Assembly (NCBI GenBank): GCA_934717855.1
Contig: CAKUZI010000003.1
Location: 62,001-126,000 of the forward strand
Length of the DNA stretch: 64,000 bases
Direction: 5' to 3'
Source of the DNA: an uncultured Candidatus Melainabacteria bacterium
Lineage (GTDB): Bacteria > Cyanobacteriota > Vampirovibrionia > Gastranaerophilales > Gastranaerophilaceae
How positions within the stretch are numbered: position 1 is the stretch's first letter; the number at the start of each line of letters is the position of its first letter. Shown here one piece after another: positions 51,457 through 58,796 of this stretch. A model generated the notes under the pieces. The model did no database searches. It was not told the origin of the DNA and worked only from the letters and a program-made list of their open reading frames with translations. The position numbers and the translations under genes are program-made.

Positions 51457-51499
51457 CTAACGAAAAGTTTTTTTCTCGTCTCACGTTTCACTTCAATTG

Positions 51500-52336
51500 C
51501 TACATCACCATCAACAATTCTCGAATAACCTTTGTTGCGACAGCGGTTGAAACTCCTGATGCATCATAATCAGGTGCTAGTTCTACAACATCTGCTCCAA
51601 CAATGTCAAAGTTTTTCAGGTATTCAAACCATCCCATCAGTTCGTTGAATTGCATTCCACCACTTTCAGGAGTTCCCGTTCCAGGCATTACAGATGGATC
51701 TAGAACATCAAGATCTACAGTTACAAAAATCTTTTTACCCTTTAATTCGTCAAGTCCTGAATATTTGTGAATAAGAGTATTATGCTTTTTCATAAATTCC
51801 CATTCTTCTTTCATTCCAGAACGAATTCCGATTTGTTTGATATTTTCAGCTCCAACAATTTTGGAAGCGTGGCGAATTACGGCAGAATGTGACATTTCTT
51901 CACCCAAGTATTCTTCTCTCAAATCTGTATGTGCGTCAAAATGAACAATCGCCAAGTCTTTATAAAATTTGGCAACAGCTTTAATTTCAGGCAAAGTTAC
52001 AAGGTGTTCTCCGCCAATTCCGAAAACTCTTTTGCCGTCTTTATAGATTTGTTCAACATTTTCTTCTATCAAATCAAGCGATTTGTAAGTATTACCAAGT
52101 GGAAATTCTAAATCCCCAGCGTCGTGAAAATTCACGTCTTCTAAATGTTTGTCGAAGCGAGGGGAGTAATCTTCTAATCCCCAGCTTGCAAGCCTGATTT
52201 GTTCCGGTGCAAATCTTGAGCCGGAACGATAAGACACAGTCCCGTCAAACGGCATTCCAAGCATTACTATATCTGATGAGGCGTAATTTTCGTTTTGTCC
52301 CATCCAATTTCTATCCAAAAATGGTCCTTTTAACAT
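51500..52336 (-). CDS. speB: Agmatinase (arginase/agmatinase/formiminoglutamase family)
   Basis: 278-aa binuclear manganese ureohydrolase that hydrolyses agmatine to putrescine and urea. Metal motifs are FGIGGEHLVTLPE (His), IVHFDAHTDLREEY (D-x-H-x-D) and FVTVDLDVLDPSVMPG (D-x-D). PESGG is also present. Agmatinase is favoured over arginase by length and the GMPFDGTVSYRSGSRFAP segment. No arginine decarboxylase lies nearby. GGAGAAAATT precedes the ATG. Confidence 0.88.
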   Translation of the reverse strand: MLKGPFLDRNWMGQNENYASSDIVMLGMPFDGTVSYRSGSRFAPEQIRLASWGLEDYSPRFDKHLEDVNFHDAGDLEFPLGNTYKSLDLIEENVEQIYKDGKRVFGIGGEHLVTLPEIKAVAKFYKDLAIVHFDAHTDLREEYLGEEMSHSAVIRHASKIVGAENIKQIGIRSGMKEEWEFMKKHNTLIHKYSGLDELKGKKIFVTVDLDVLDPSVMPGTGTPESGGMQFNELMGWFEYLKNFDIVGADVVELAPDYDASGVSTAVATKVIRELLMVM

Positions 52337-52409
52337 AATTTTCTCCTATTTTTATTTGTTTTTAAGTTTATAATAAATAAAAGAATTTTTCAAAAAGTTA
52401 TGGTAAACC

Positions 52410-52443
52410 TTGATTTTTTTAATAAAATAATTAAAATAGATAT
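52410..52443 (+). promoter_or_regulatory. Leaderless promoter of the 187-aa secreted protein gene
   Basis: TTGATT (52410-52415), a 16-bp spacer, TAAAAT (52432-52437), six bases, then ATG at 52444. Confidence 0.65.
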
Positions 52444-53007
52444 ATGAAAAAGTTTTTGTTAGTTTTAATTGCAATATTTTTGACAATGCAAGTTTCTTTT
52501 GCTGATACTGATTATGAGCAAATTTATAGAGATTTAGAACCTGCAGATTTTTCGTATGTTCATAACATTGACCCTGGAGAAATGTATGATGTGCAAAATA
52601 CGTCTTGGTCGCCTTATCCGCTTTTTAGGCTTACGTCACCTTTGTTTTTCAAAAATACAACAATTGAACCGGGGTATTACTTGTTAACTCCGCGTGAACA
52701 CAAAGGAAATTGGTATATTCTGTTTAAAGTTCAAGGTAAAGTAAAATATATAATTCCTGTTTATAATAGAGAAATTGTTCCTATGGGATTTTATGATGCG
52801 AATTTGCCGAAAGCAAAACTTACACCGTCACAAAAATTTCAAGTGAAACTATACGATTTTGTAGGGAAGCACGTAAAAAGTTCTCAACGCAAACCGGCTC
52901 CTGAAACATTTTTGGAAACAACGGATTTGGAAAATAATTTTATCTCAATTGTTTTGTATTGGGGTGATTATAGATACTATTTAGTGATGAGAACGATTAA
53001 ATTATAA
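52444..53007 (+). CDS. Secreted protein of unknown function
   Basis: 187 aa. The signal peptide is MKKFLLVLIAIFLTMQVSFA, with cleavage before DTDYEQ. The mature part is aromatic- and beta-rich (SWSPYPLFRLTSPLFFKNTT, EPGYYLLTPREHKGNWYILF) and ends in NFISIVLYWGDYRYYLVMRT. It resembles other small exported proteins in the window but has no recognised domain. It is probably periplasmic or surface-attached. Confidence 0.6.
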   Translation: MKKFLLVLIAIFLTMQVSFADTDYEQIYRDLEPADFSYVHNIDPGEMYDVQNTSWSPYPLFRLTSPLFFKNTTIEPGYYLLTPREHKGNWYILFKVQGKVKYIIPVYNREIVPMGFYDANLPKAKLTPSQKFQVKLYDFVGKHVKSSQRKPAPETFLETTDLENNFISIVLYWGDYRYYLVMRTIKL

Positions 53008-53035
53008 GTAATAAGGATTAAATATTAAAAAAAAT

Positions 53036-53063
53036 TAGGCCGGTATTAATTTATACCGGCCTA
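53036..53063. terminator. Bidirectional terminator
   Basis: Perfect 11-bp arms TAGGCCGGTAT / ATACCGGCCTA around TAATTT, between convergent genes. Confidence 0.85.
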
Positions 53064-53068
53064 AAAAC

Positions 53069-53443
53069 TTATTCTTCGTCGTCTGTGTCTTCTTCTTTAT
53101 TAAACTTATCAAGCACCATTGTTGCCATTTCTTTTGCAATAATTCTTTGAGTTGCTTCAGGACAATTTTGTAGCATGTTCATCGCTGTTCTCAAAGTGTT
53201 GTCGATATCGTACCAGCGACCTTTTCTGTTGTCGTCAATTCCTGATCCAACAGCATTGATTATGTCTTCAACTGCTTCAAATTTTTCGTCTTCGATATTG
53301 TGTTCAATAATGATTTTGATTAAGTTTAATGCAATTCTGATTTGAGTTTCGTCGTCAGAGTGTTCAAGTGTTTGAACAGCTTGGGACAAAACAGGATCTT
53401 TATCATACCAGCGTCTGTGTTGGTTTGAGTATTCTTCTTTCAT
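53069..53443 (-). CDS. Acidic protein with two RWYD repeats, unknown function
   Basis: 124 aa. Two related units are visible: RRWYDKDPVLSQAVQTLE (about 10-27, followed by TQIRIALNLIKII) and GRWYDIDNTLRTAMNMLQ (about 75-92, followed by TQRIIAKEMATMVL). Each is a helix pair starting with RWYD, so the protein is probably an internal duplication. The C-terminal tail is highly acidic (EEDTDDEE). No family is assigned; the function is unknown. GAGGAG precedes the ATG. Confidence 0.65.
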   Translation of the reverse strand: MKEEYSNQHRRWYDKDPVLSQAVQTLEHSDDETQIRIALNLIKIIIEHNIEDEKFEAVEDIINAVGSGIDDNRKGRWYDIDNTLRTAMNMLQNCPEATQRIIAKEMATMVLDKFNKEEDTDDEE

Positions 53444-53572
53444 AATTTGTTCTCCTCTTCTATTGCTATGGCTTTATTATGCAGTTTTTTCGCTGATATG
53501 TCAAGTCTTCTTGACTAAAATCTTTCAGCACGTAAACTAAAACTTGTATATAACCGAAGGGAGTAATAGAAA

Positions 53573-54277
53573 ATGTTGGATCGTATACAAGTAACAAAAG
53601 AAGTAGAAGAAATGTGCTGTGTTAAACGCGGCGTTAAAGGCGAGCCTGCTCCTATCCCTCAAGAAGGTGATTGGACAAAAGTTAAAGAAATTAAACAAAT
53701 TTCAGGCTTGACTCACGGTTGTGGTTGTTGTGCTCCACAACAAGGTACTTGCAAATTAACTCTTAATGTTAAAGAAGGTATCATTCAAGAAGCACTTGTT
53801 GAAACAATTGGTTGTTCAGGTATGACTCACTCTGCAGCTATGGCAGGTGAAATTCTTCCTGGTAAAACTTTGTTAGAAGCTCTTAATACAGACTTAGTTT
53901 GTGATGCTATTAACGTAGCTATGAGAGAATTGTTCTTACAAATCGTTTACGGTAGAACTCAAACAGCTTTCTCTGACAATGGTTTGCCTGTTGGCGCTGG
54001 TCTTGAAGATTTGGGTAAAGGTTTGAGATCTCAAGTTGGTACTATTTACTCAACAAAACAAAAAGGACCTAGATACCTTGAATTGGCTGAAGGTTACGTT
54101 CTTGAATTAGGACTTGACAAAAATGATGAAATCATTGGCTACAAGTTCGTTCACATGGGCAAATTCATGGATGCTGTTAAAAAAGGTATGGATCCAAAAG
54201 AAGCTCTTGAAAAATTCACTAGCACTTACGGCAGATTTGCTGAAGCTGTTAAGAAAATCGACCCAAGAGTTGATTAA
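53573..54277 (+). CDS. IscU/NifU-like iron-sulfur scaffold protein
   Basis: 234 aa. The scaffold-type core has GCGCCAPQQGTCKLTLNVKE (Cys cluster), VETIGCSGMTHSAAMAGEIL (second Cys, as in NifU/IscU) and CDAINVAMRELFLQIVYG. The N-terminus is longer, with CC at residues 15-16. IscU-type proteins hold a transient [2Fe-2S] cluster on three cysteines. The C-terminal 90 residues are a separate domain (YVLELGLDKNDEIIGYKFVH). GAAGGGAG precedes the ATG. It is followed, after a repeat-bearing gap, by a GGGtGRT-family gene. Codon choice (gct, ggt, tct) suggests high expression. Confidence 0.75.
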   Translation: MLDRIQVTKEVEEMCCVKRGVKGEPAPIPQEGDWTKVKEIKQISGLTHGCGCCAPQQGTCKLTLNVKEGIIQEALVETIGCSGMTHSAAMAGEILPGKTLLEALNTDLVCDAINVAMRELFLQIVYGRTQTAFSDNGLPVGAGLEDLGKGLRSQVGTIYSTKQKGPRYLELAEGYVLELGLDKNDEIIGYKFVHMGKFMDAVKKGMDPKEALEKFTSTYGRFAEAVKKIDPRVD

Positions 54278-54285
54278 TTTTCTCT

Positions 54286-54362
54286 CTATCCTCGTCCCTT
54301 GAGGGAGAGGACGTAGACGGTCACGAACGGTTAGTGAGTGTCCCGAATACGGGTGAGAGGTG
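54286..54362. repeat. Dispersed hairpin repeat between the scaffold and GGGtGRT genes
   Basis: CCTCGTCCCTTGAGGGAGAGGACG, then GAACGGTTAGTGAGTG and CGGGTGAGAGGTG; the same modular family as at 23796-23876 and 45895-45965. Confidence 0.65.
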
Positions 54363-54404
54363 TTAATAACGTATTTAATCAAAAACAATTAAGAGGAAAA
54401 TAAA

Positions 54405-55409
54405 ATGACAGTAAAATTTGAAGGACAAGATAGACGTCAAGCTAAATTGAACAAAGTTTTACCTGAATATGGCTTCAAATCTCTAGAAGAAGCTCAAGAA
54501 CTTTGTAAATCAAACGGTATTGATGTTGAAGCTATCGTTAAAGGAATTCAGCCTATCGCATTTGATAATGCTGTTTGGGCTTATACATTGGGTGCTGCTA
54601 TTGCACTTAAAAAACAAGCTGCAACTGCTGCTGATGCAGCTAGCTTGATTGGTGAAGGCTTGCAAGCTTTTTGTGTACCTGGATCAGTAGGTGACACAAG
54701 AAAAGTTGGTATCGGTCACGGTAACTTGGCTGCTATGCTTTTGAGAGAAGAAACAAAATGTTTCTGTTTCTTGGCTGGTCACGAATCTTTCGCTGCTGCT
54801 GAAGGTGCTATCGGTATCGCTAGAAATGCTAACAAAGTTAGAAAAAATCCTTTGAGAGTTATCTTGAACGGTTTAGGAAAAGACGCTGCTTATGTAATTT
54901 CAAGAATTAACGGTTTTACATCTGTAGAAACTAAATATGATTACAAAACTGGCGAATTAAAAGTTGTTAAAGAAACAAGATTCTCAGAAGGCGAAAGAGG
55001 CGAAATCAGATGTTATGGTGCTGACGACGTTTCTGAAGGTGTTGCTATTATGATTAGCGAAGGTGTTGATGTATCTATCACTGGTAACTCAACTAACCCA
55101 ACTCGTTTCCAACACCCGGTAGCTGGTACTTACAAAAAATGGTGCTGGGAAAACGATAGAAAATACTTCTCAGTAGCATCTGGTGGTGGTACAGGTAGAA
55201 CATTACACCCAGATAACGTAGCTGCAGGTCCTGCTTCTTACGGTATGACAGATACTATGGGTAGAATGCACGGTGACGCTCAGTTCGCTGGTTCTTCATC
55301 AGTTCCTGCTCACGTAGAAATGATGGGTATCATCGGTATGGGTAACAACCCTATGGTTGGTGCAACAGTTGCTGTTGCAGTAGCTGTAGACCAAGCTCTT
55401 CGCAAATAA
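54405..55409 (+). CDS. GGGtGRT-family protein
   Basis: 334 aa named by its signature SVASGGGTGRTLHPDN (about 263-278). Other conserved marks are GQDRRQAKLNKVLPEYGF near the N-terminus, FCVPGSVGDTRKVGIGHGNL, FLAGHESFAAAEGAIGIARN, EGERGEIRCYGADDVSEGV and GRMHGDAQFAGSSSVPAH. The fold and reaction are not known. It sits next to an iron-sulfur scaffold gene, a pairing I recall from Clostridia, so a metal-cofactor or redox role is possible (inference). Codon use suggests strong expression. AGAGGAAAA precedes the ATG, and a terminator follows. Confidence 0.85.
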   Translation: MTVKFEGQDRRQAKLNKVLPEYGFKSLEEAQELCKSNGIDVEAIVKGIQPIAFDNAVWAYTLGAAIALKKQAATAADAASLIGEGLQAFCVPGSVGDTRKVGIGHGNLAAMLLREETKCFCFLAGHESFAAAEGAIGIARNANKVRKNPLRVILNGLGKDAAYVISRINGFTSVETKYDYKTGELKVVKETRFSEGERGEIRCYGADDVSEGVAIMISEGVDVSITGNSTNPTRFQHPVAGTYKKWCWENDRKYFSVASGGGTGRTLHPDNVAAGPASYGMTDTMGRMHGDAQFAGSSSVPAHVEMMGIIGMGNNPMVGATVAVAVAVDQALRK

Positions 55410-55432
55410 TTAAAGACTTGATGTCAAATAAC

Positions 55433-55463
55433 TCAAAAGACCTCTGGAATTCGGAGGTCTTTT
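55433..55463 (+). terminator. Rho-independent terminator after the GGGtGRT gene
   Basis: CAAAAGACCTC / GAGGTCTTTTG 11-bp arms with a 9-nt loop. Confidence 0.85.
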
Positions 55464-55542
55464 GTTATATAATATTTCTTTATAATCAATTGCATTAAAT
55501 CGAAAATTTTTATAAAATTGTATATACAAAAAGGGATTTGAT

Positions 55543-56250
55543 ATGACAGAAAAACGTATTTTAATAGTTGATGATGATGATGAAATCAGAGAGTTGCTGG
55601 AGTTTGACGTTAGAGCGAGCGGTTATTTTGTAGATACGGCTTGTAACGGTTTAGAGGGCTTGAACAAGGCTTTGAATAACTCTTATGATTTGATTTTGCT
55701 TGATGTTATGATGCCTAAAATGAATGGTTTTGATGTTTGTAAAAATATTCGTCAGGCAAAACTTGCTATTCCTATTTTGATGTTAACTGCAAAGGGTACT
55801 ATTGATGATAAAACAGAGGGATTTGATTGTGGTGCGGATGATTATTTGGTAAAACCGTTTGATGTACAAGAGGTTTTATTGAGAATTCGTGTCCTTTTGA
55901 GAAGAAATCAGGTTGAAGATAAAACAGTAATGTCTGATGAAGTACTGAATGCAGGCGATATTCAAATTTTTCCGGAGACACTTGAGGCTGTTGTTGTTAA
56001 CAAAAAAACAAAACTTACTCCGACGGAATTTGAAATTTTATATTGTTTAATGCAACATTTTAATACTCCTGTAACTCTTGCAACTTTATTAGATGAGGTT
56101 TGGGGGTATGATAGTGATGAAGATGTTAGAATGCTGAGAGTTCATGTTGGTGGATTGAGAAACAAAATTGAACCGGATACAAAACATCCAAAATATCTTC
56201 ACACAGTGACAAATGTAGGTTATAAATTAACTCCGTTTGGAGAGGAATAA
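55543..56250 (+). CDS. OmpR/PhoB-family response regulator
   Basis: 235 aa. The receiver domain (about 1-120) has the acidic DDDDE pocket, phospho-acceptor Asp in LILLDVMMP (about 53), LTAKG (Thr) and VKPF (Lys). A winged-helix output domain follows (about 135-232: KLTPTEFEILYCLMQHFNTP and DVRMLRVHVGGLRNKIEP, then YLHTVTNVGYKL). Its stop codon overlaps the kinase start by one base (TAATG). It activates or represses genes in response to the kinase. Confidence 0.93.
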   Translation: MTEKRILIVDDDDEIRELLEFDVRASGYFVDTACNGLEGLNKALNNSYDLILLDVMMPKMNGFDVCKNIRQAKLAIPILMLTAKGTIDDKTEGFDCGADDYLVKPFDVQEVLLRIRVLLRRNQVEDKTVMSDEVLNAGDIQIFPETLEAVVVNKKTKLTPTEFEILYCLMQHFNTPVTLATLLDEVWGYDSDEDVRMLRVHVGGLRNKIEPDTKHPKYLHTVTNVGYKLTPFGEE

Positions 56251-57923
56251 TGTTTGAAAAACATCTTAAAATTGTTGAACAAATTGGTATAGTTTTTGTA
56301 TTTGCGGTAATAATTCCAACTTCAATTAGCGGTTTTATTATCAATAATATTAACCAACATTCTATGCGTTATCAACTTAGAGAATCAGCTGTTTTGATTG
56401 CTAATATGGTATCGGATGAGGTTGATTTTTTCAATAAAACTGTTTCCAGTAATTTGGAACAGGTAGTTTTTTCTTTAAAATATTTTAAAACACCAAACGC
56501 AAAAGCAATGTATTTGCGAGAAGTTACAAAATCACTTCCAGATTGTGAAAAGCTTGAAATTGCAAGTGAGGCACAACTTTCTGCAATTCATGAACGAAAT
56601 AAAAAAGCTAAAAAAGCGACGGTTCCGGTAAAAATTGACGATAAAGAATATCTTGTAGCAACATACAAACTTGATGCTATTAAGGATGAATTGTTTAAGT
56701 CTCTTGCCGATGACAAAAGACAAATTTATGTTTTGACAAATGAAGGAAACTTGATTGCAGAGCATAATTATACGGATAAAGCATACAAAGAAACAATGGC
56801 TTTGTTACCAAAAAATTTGCGAAAAAACAAACCAATGATTTTTGGGGATACAAAAAATCAGCCTTTAGTATATGTTTCCAAAGACGATCCTAAAATTACG
56901 ATTATTGTAAATACGACAGAAAAGGTTACAAGAAAAGCTATTACAAATAATAGTTTAAAAATTGTTTTGTCATGTTTGTTGGCAACATTAACGATTATTT
57001 TTGTTGTTGCACTTTATACTTATTATTTGTATATCAATATAAGACAATTGTTTAAAGGTATTATTGCGATTTCTAAGGGGAACTACGAACGTCAAATCAG
57101 GCTTTTAACAACTGCTTTTACGCCTCATGAAATCATATTTTTGGCATTTGAATTTAACAGAATGGCAACAGAAATTCATAAATCTTACATTCAATTGAAG
57201 AAAAATAACGTAGAATTGAAGCAATTGAATGAATTTCGTTCAAACCTAATTGATACGGTTAGTCATGAATTAAGAACTCCGTTAACAAGTATTCAAGGGT
57301 ACACATCAAGGCTAATGCGCCAAGATATTACGATTGATGAGGAAACTCGTCAAAAGTCTTTGCGCGTAATAAAAGCTCAATCAGAACGCTTAAAAAGATT
57401 AATTGAAGACTTGTTAACGATTCCTGATATTGAGGGAATGCGTTTGAAAACAAAGGTTGAACAAGTTTGGTTGCCGGAAGTTCTCGAGGAAGCTAAAGTT
57501 TTAATAAAAAATAAAAATCAAAAAGAAATAGTTTTCAATGTAAGCGAAGATTTTCCTCTTATTGATGCTGATAAGGACAGACTCATTCAGGTTTTTGGAA
57601 ACTTACTTGAAAATGCTGCTAAATATGCAAATGAAGAATCTCAAGTTGTTGTTGAAGCTTATACAGAAAATGACAAGGCAAAAATATTTGTAAAAAATGA
57701 CTGTAATGTTATTCCACCTGAAAAATTAAACAGATTATTTGAAAAATTTGTAAGGTTAGATGATAATACGACAAGAACAACACGTGGTACCGGTTTGGGA
57801 TTATTTATCGTAAAAGGACTTGTTGAAGCAATGAATGGTGAAATCAAGCTTCATAGTGATGAAAAATGCGGTTTCTGTGTTGAATTAACTCTGAATTTGT
57901 CAAACGCGGTTGAGGTGATTTAG
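56250..57923 (+). CDS. Sensor histidine kinase
   Basis: 557 aa. A first membrane helix (about 15-35, FVFAVIIPTSISGFIINN) and a second (about 232-255) flank a sensor domain of about 195 residues. A HAMP linker follows, then a HisKA dimerisation domain with the phospho-histidine in DTVSHELRTPLTSIQGY (H about 338), and a HATPase domain with N-box NLLENAAKYANE, DNTTRTTRGTGLGLFIVKGL and a late CGFCVELTL. The sensed signal is unknown. It is coupled to the response regulator upstream and to tadA downstream, where the stop TAG directly abuts GTG. Confidence 0.93.
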   Translation: MFEKHLKIVEQIGIVFVFAVIIPTSISGFIINNINQHSMRYQLRESAVLIANMVSDEVDFFNKTVSSNLEQVVFSLKYFKTPNAKAMYLREVTKSLPDCEKLEIASEAQLSAIHERNKKAKKATVPVKIDDKEYLVATYKLDAIKDELFKSLADDKRQIYVLTNEGNLIAEHNYTDKAYKETMALLPKNLRKNKPMIFGDTKNQPLVYVSKDDPKITIIVNTTEKVTRKAITNNSLKIVLSCLLATLTIIFVVALYTYYLYINIRQLFKGIIAISKGNYERQIRLLTTAFTPHEIIFLAFEFNRMATEIHKSYIQLKKNNVELKQLNEFRSNLIDTVSHELRTPLTSIQGYTSRLMRQDITIDEETRQKSLRVIKAQSERLKRLIEDLLTIPDIEGMRLKTKVEQVWLPEVLEEAKVLIKNKNQKEIVFNVSEDFPLIDADKDRLIQVFGNLLENAAKYANEESQVVVEAYTENDKAKIFVKNDCNVIPPEKLNRLFEKFVRLDDNTTRTTRGTGLGLFIVKGLVEAMNGEIKLHSDEKCGFCVELTLNLSNAVEVI

Positions 57924-58343
57924 GTGAAACGTGCAATAGCTTTAGCAAAACAGGCAAAAGATGAAATTCCGGTCGGGGCATTAATCATAAAAGACGGTGA
58001 AGTTATTGCCGAAACATTTAATCAAAAAGAGACATTGAATGATGTTACCGCTCATGCAGAAATTCTTGCAATTCGAGAAGCCGAACAAAAATTGGGGCGT
58101 TGGCGACTTGATGATTGTGAAATGTATGTAACTTTAGAGCCTTGCCCGATGTGTGCTTGGGCTATTCTTAATTCAAGAATAAAAACAGTTTATTTTGGGG
58201 CATTTGACCATAATTATGGGGCATTAGGCTCAAAAATTGATTTGCGAAAACTTGCAAATTCAAAACTAAAAGTCTATGGCGGAATTATGGAAAAGGAATG
58301 CAATGAAATTCTGCAAAAATTCTTTAGTGAAAAAAGAAGATAA
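57924..58343 (+). CDS. tadA: tRNA-specific adenosine deaminase TadA
   Basis: 139-aa zinc deaminase that converts A34 to inosine in tRNA-Arg. The zinc and catalytic motifs are H44-A-E46 in TAHAEILAIREAE and P-C74-P-M-C77 in LEPCPMCAWAIL. The tail has FGAFDHNYGALGSKIDL. The start is GTG, with GAGGTG eight bases upstream inside the kinase gene; the kinase stop is the preceding codon. The N-terminus is a little shorter than in E. coli TadA, but the fold looks complete. Confidence 0.9.
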   Translation: MKRAIALAKQAKDEIPVGALIIKDGEVIAETFNQKETLNDVTAHAEILAIREAEQKLGRWRLDDCEMYVTLEPCPMCAWAILNSRIKTVYFGAFDHNYGALGSKIDLRKLANSKLKVYGGIMEKECNEILQKFFSEKRR

Positions 58344-58385
58344 ACATAATTAATTTGTAATAGAGCTTAGTTTTTTTTACTAAAA

Positions 58386-58796
58386 CTATTTCGCAACATA
58401 AAAATCTGCTTGTGCTAAAGGTTTTTGTGGATTATCTTTTGAATAAACTTTCATAAAATAATACCCTTTTTCATTTAATACAAAATAGTCCGTATAATAA
58501 TTAATTTCTTCATCTTTTAAACGAATATTGTATGTTTGTTGTAATTTATAGCCAAACTGTCCATAATTATTGTCTTTTTTTATAATTTGTATGTACAAAT
58601 ATCTTGATTCAACTTTCTTTGGCATTAAGACGACATAATAAATTCGTCTGCCGGCAAGAAACGATTTTGAGTAATCATAAATATTTTTTTCTGTAATCGG
58701 ATATTTATTAAATAAAATTGCAGGCTTGTCACTGGTGCAAGCACTGGTCAAAACCATTGTTAATAAAATTGAAAATAATAAAATTAATTTCTTCAT
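58386..58796 (-). CDS. Small lipoprotein of unknown function
   Basis: 136 aa. The lipobox is L-T-S-A-C (MKKLILLFSILLTMVLTSAC, lipidated at C20). The mature part is Tyr/Lys-rich and beta-like (RRIYYVVLMPKKVESRYLYI, NEKGYYFMKVYSKDN). It overlaps the end of the TPR gene by four bases (ATGA), so the two are coupled. Unknown role at the membrane surface. Confidence 0.75.
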   Translation of the reverse strand: MKKLILLFSILLTMVLTSACTSDKPAILFNKYPITEKNIYDYSKSFLAGRRIYYVVLMPKKVESRYLYIQIIKKDNNYGQFGYKLQQTYNIRLKDEEINYYTDYFVLNEKGYYFMKVYSKDNPQKPLAQADFYVAK

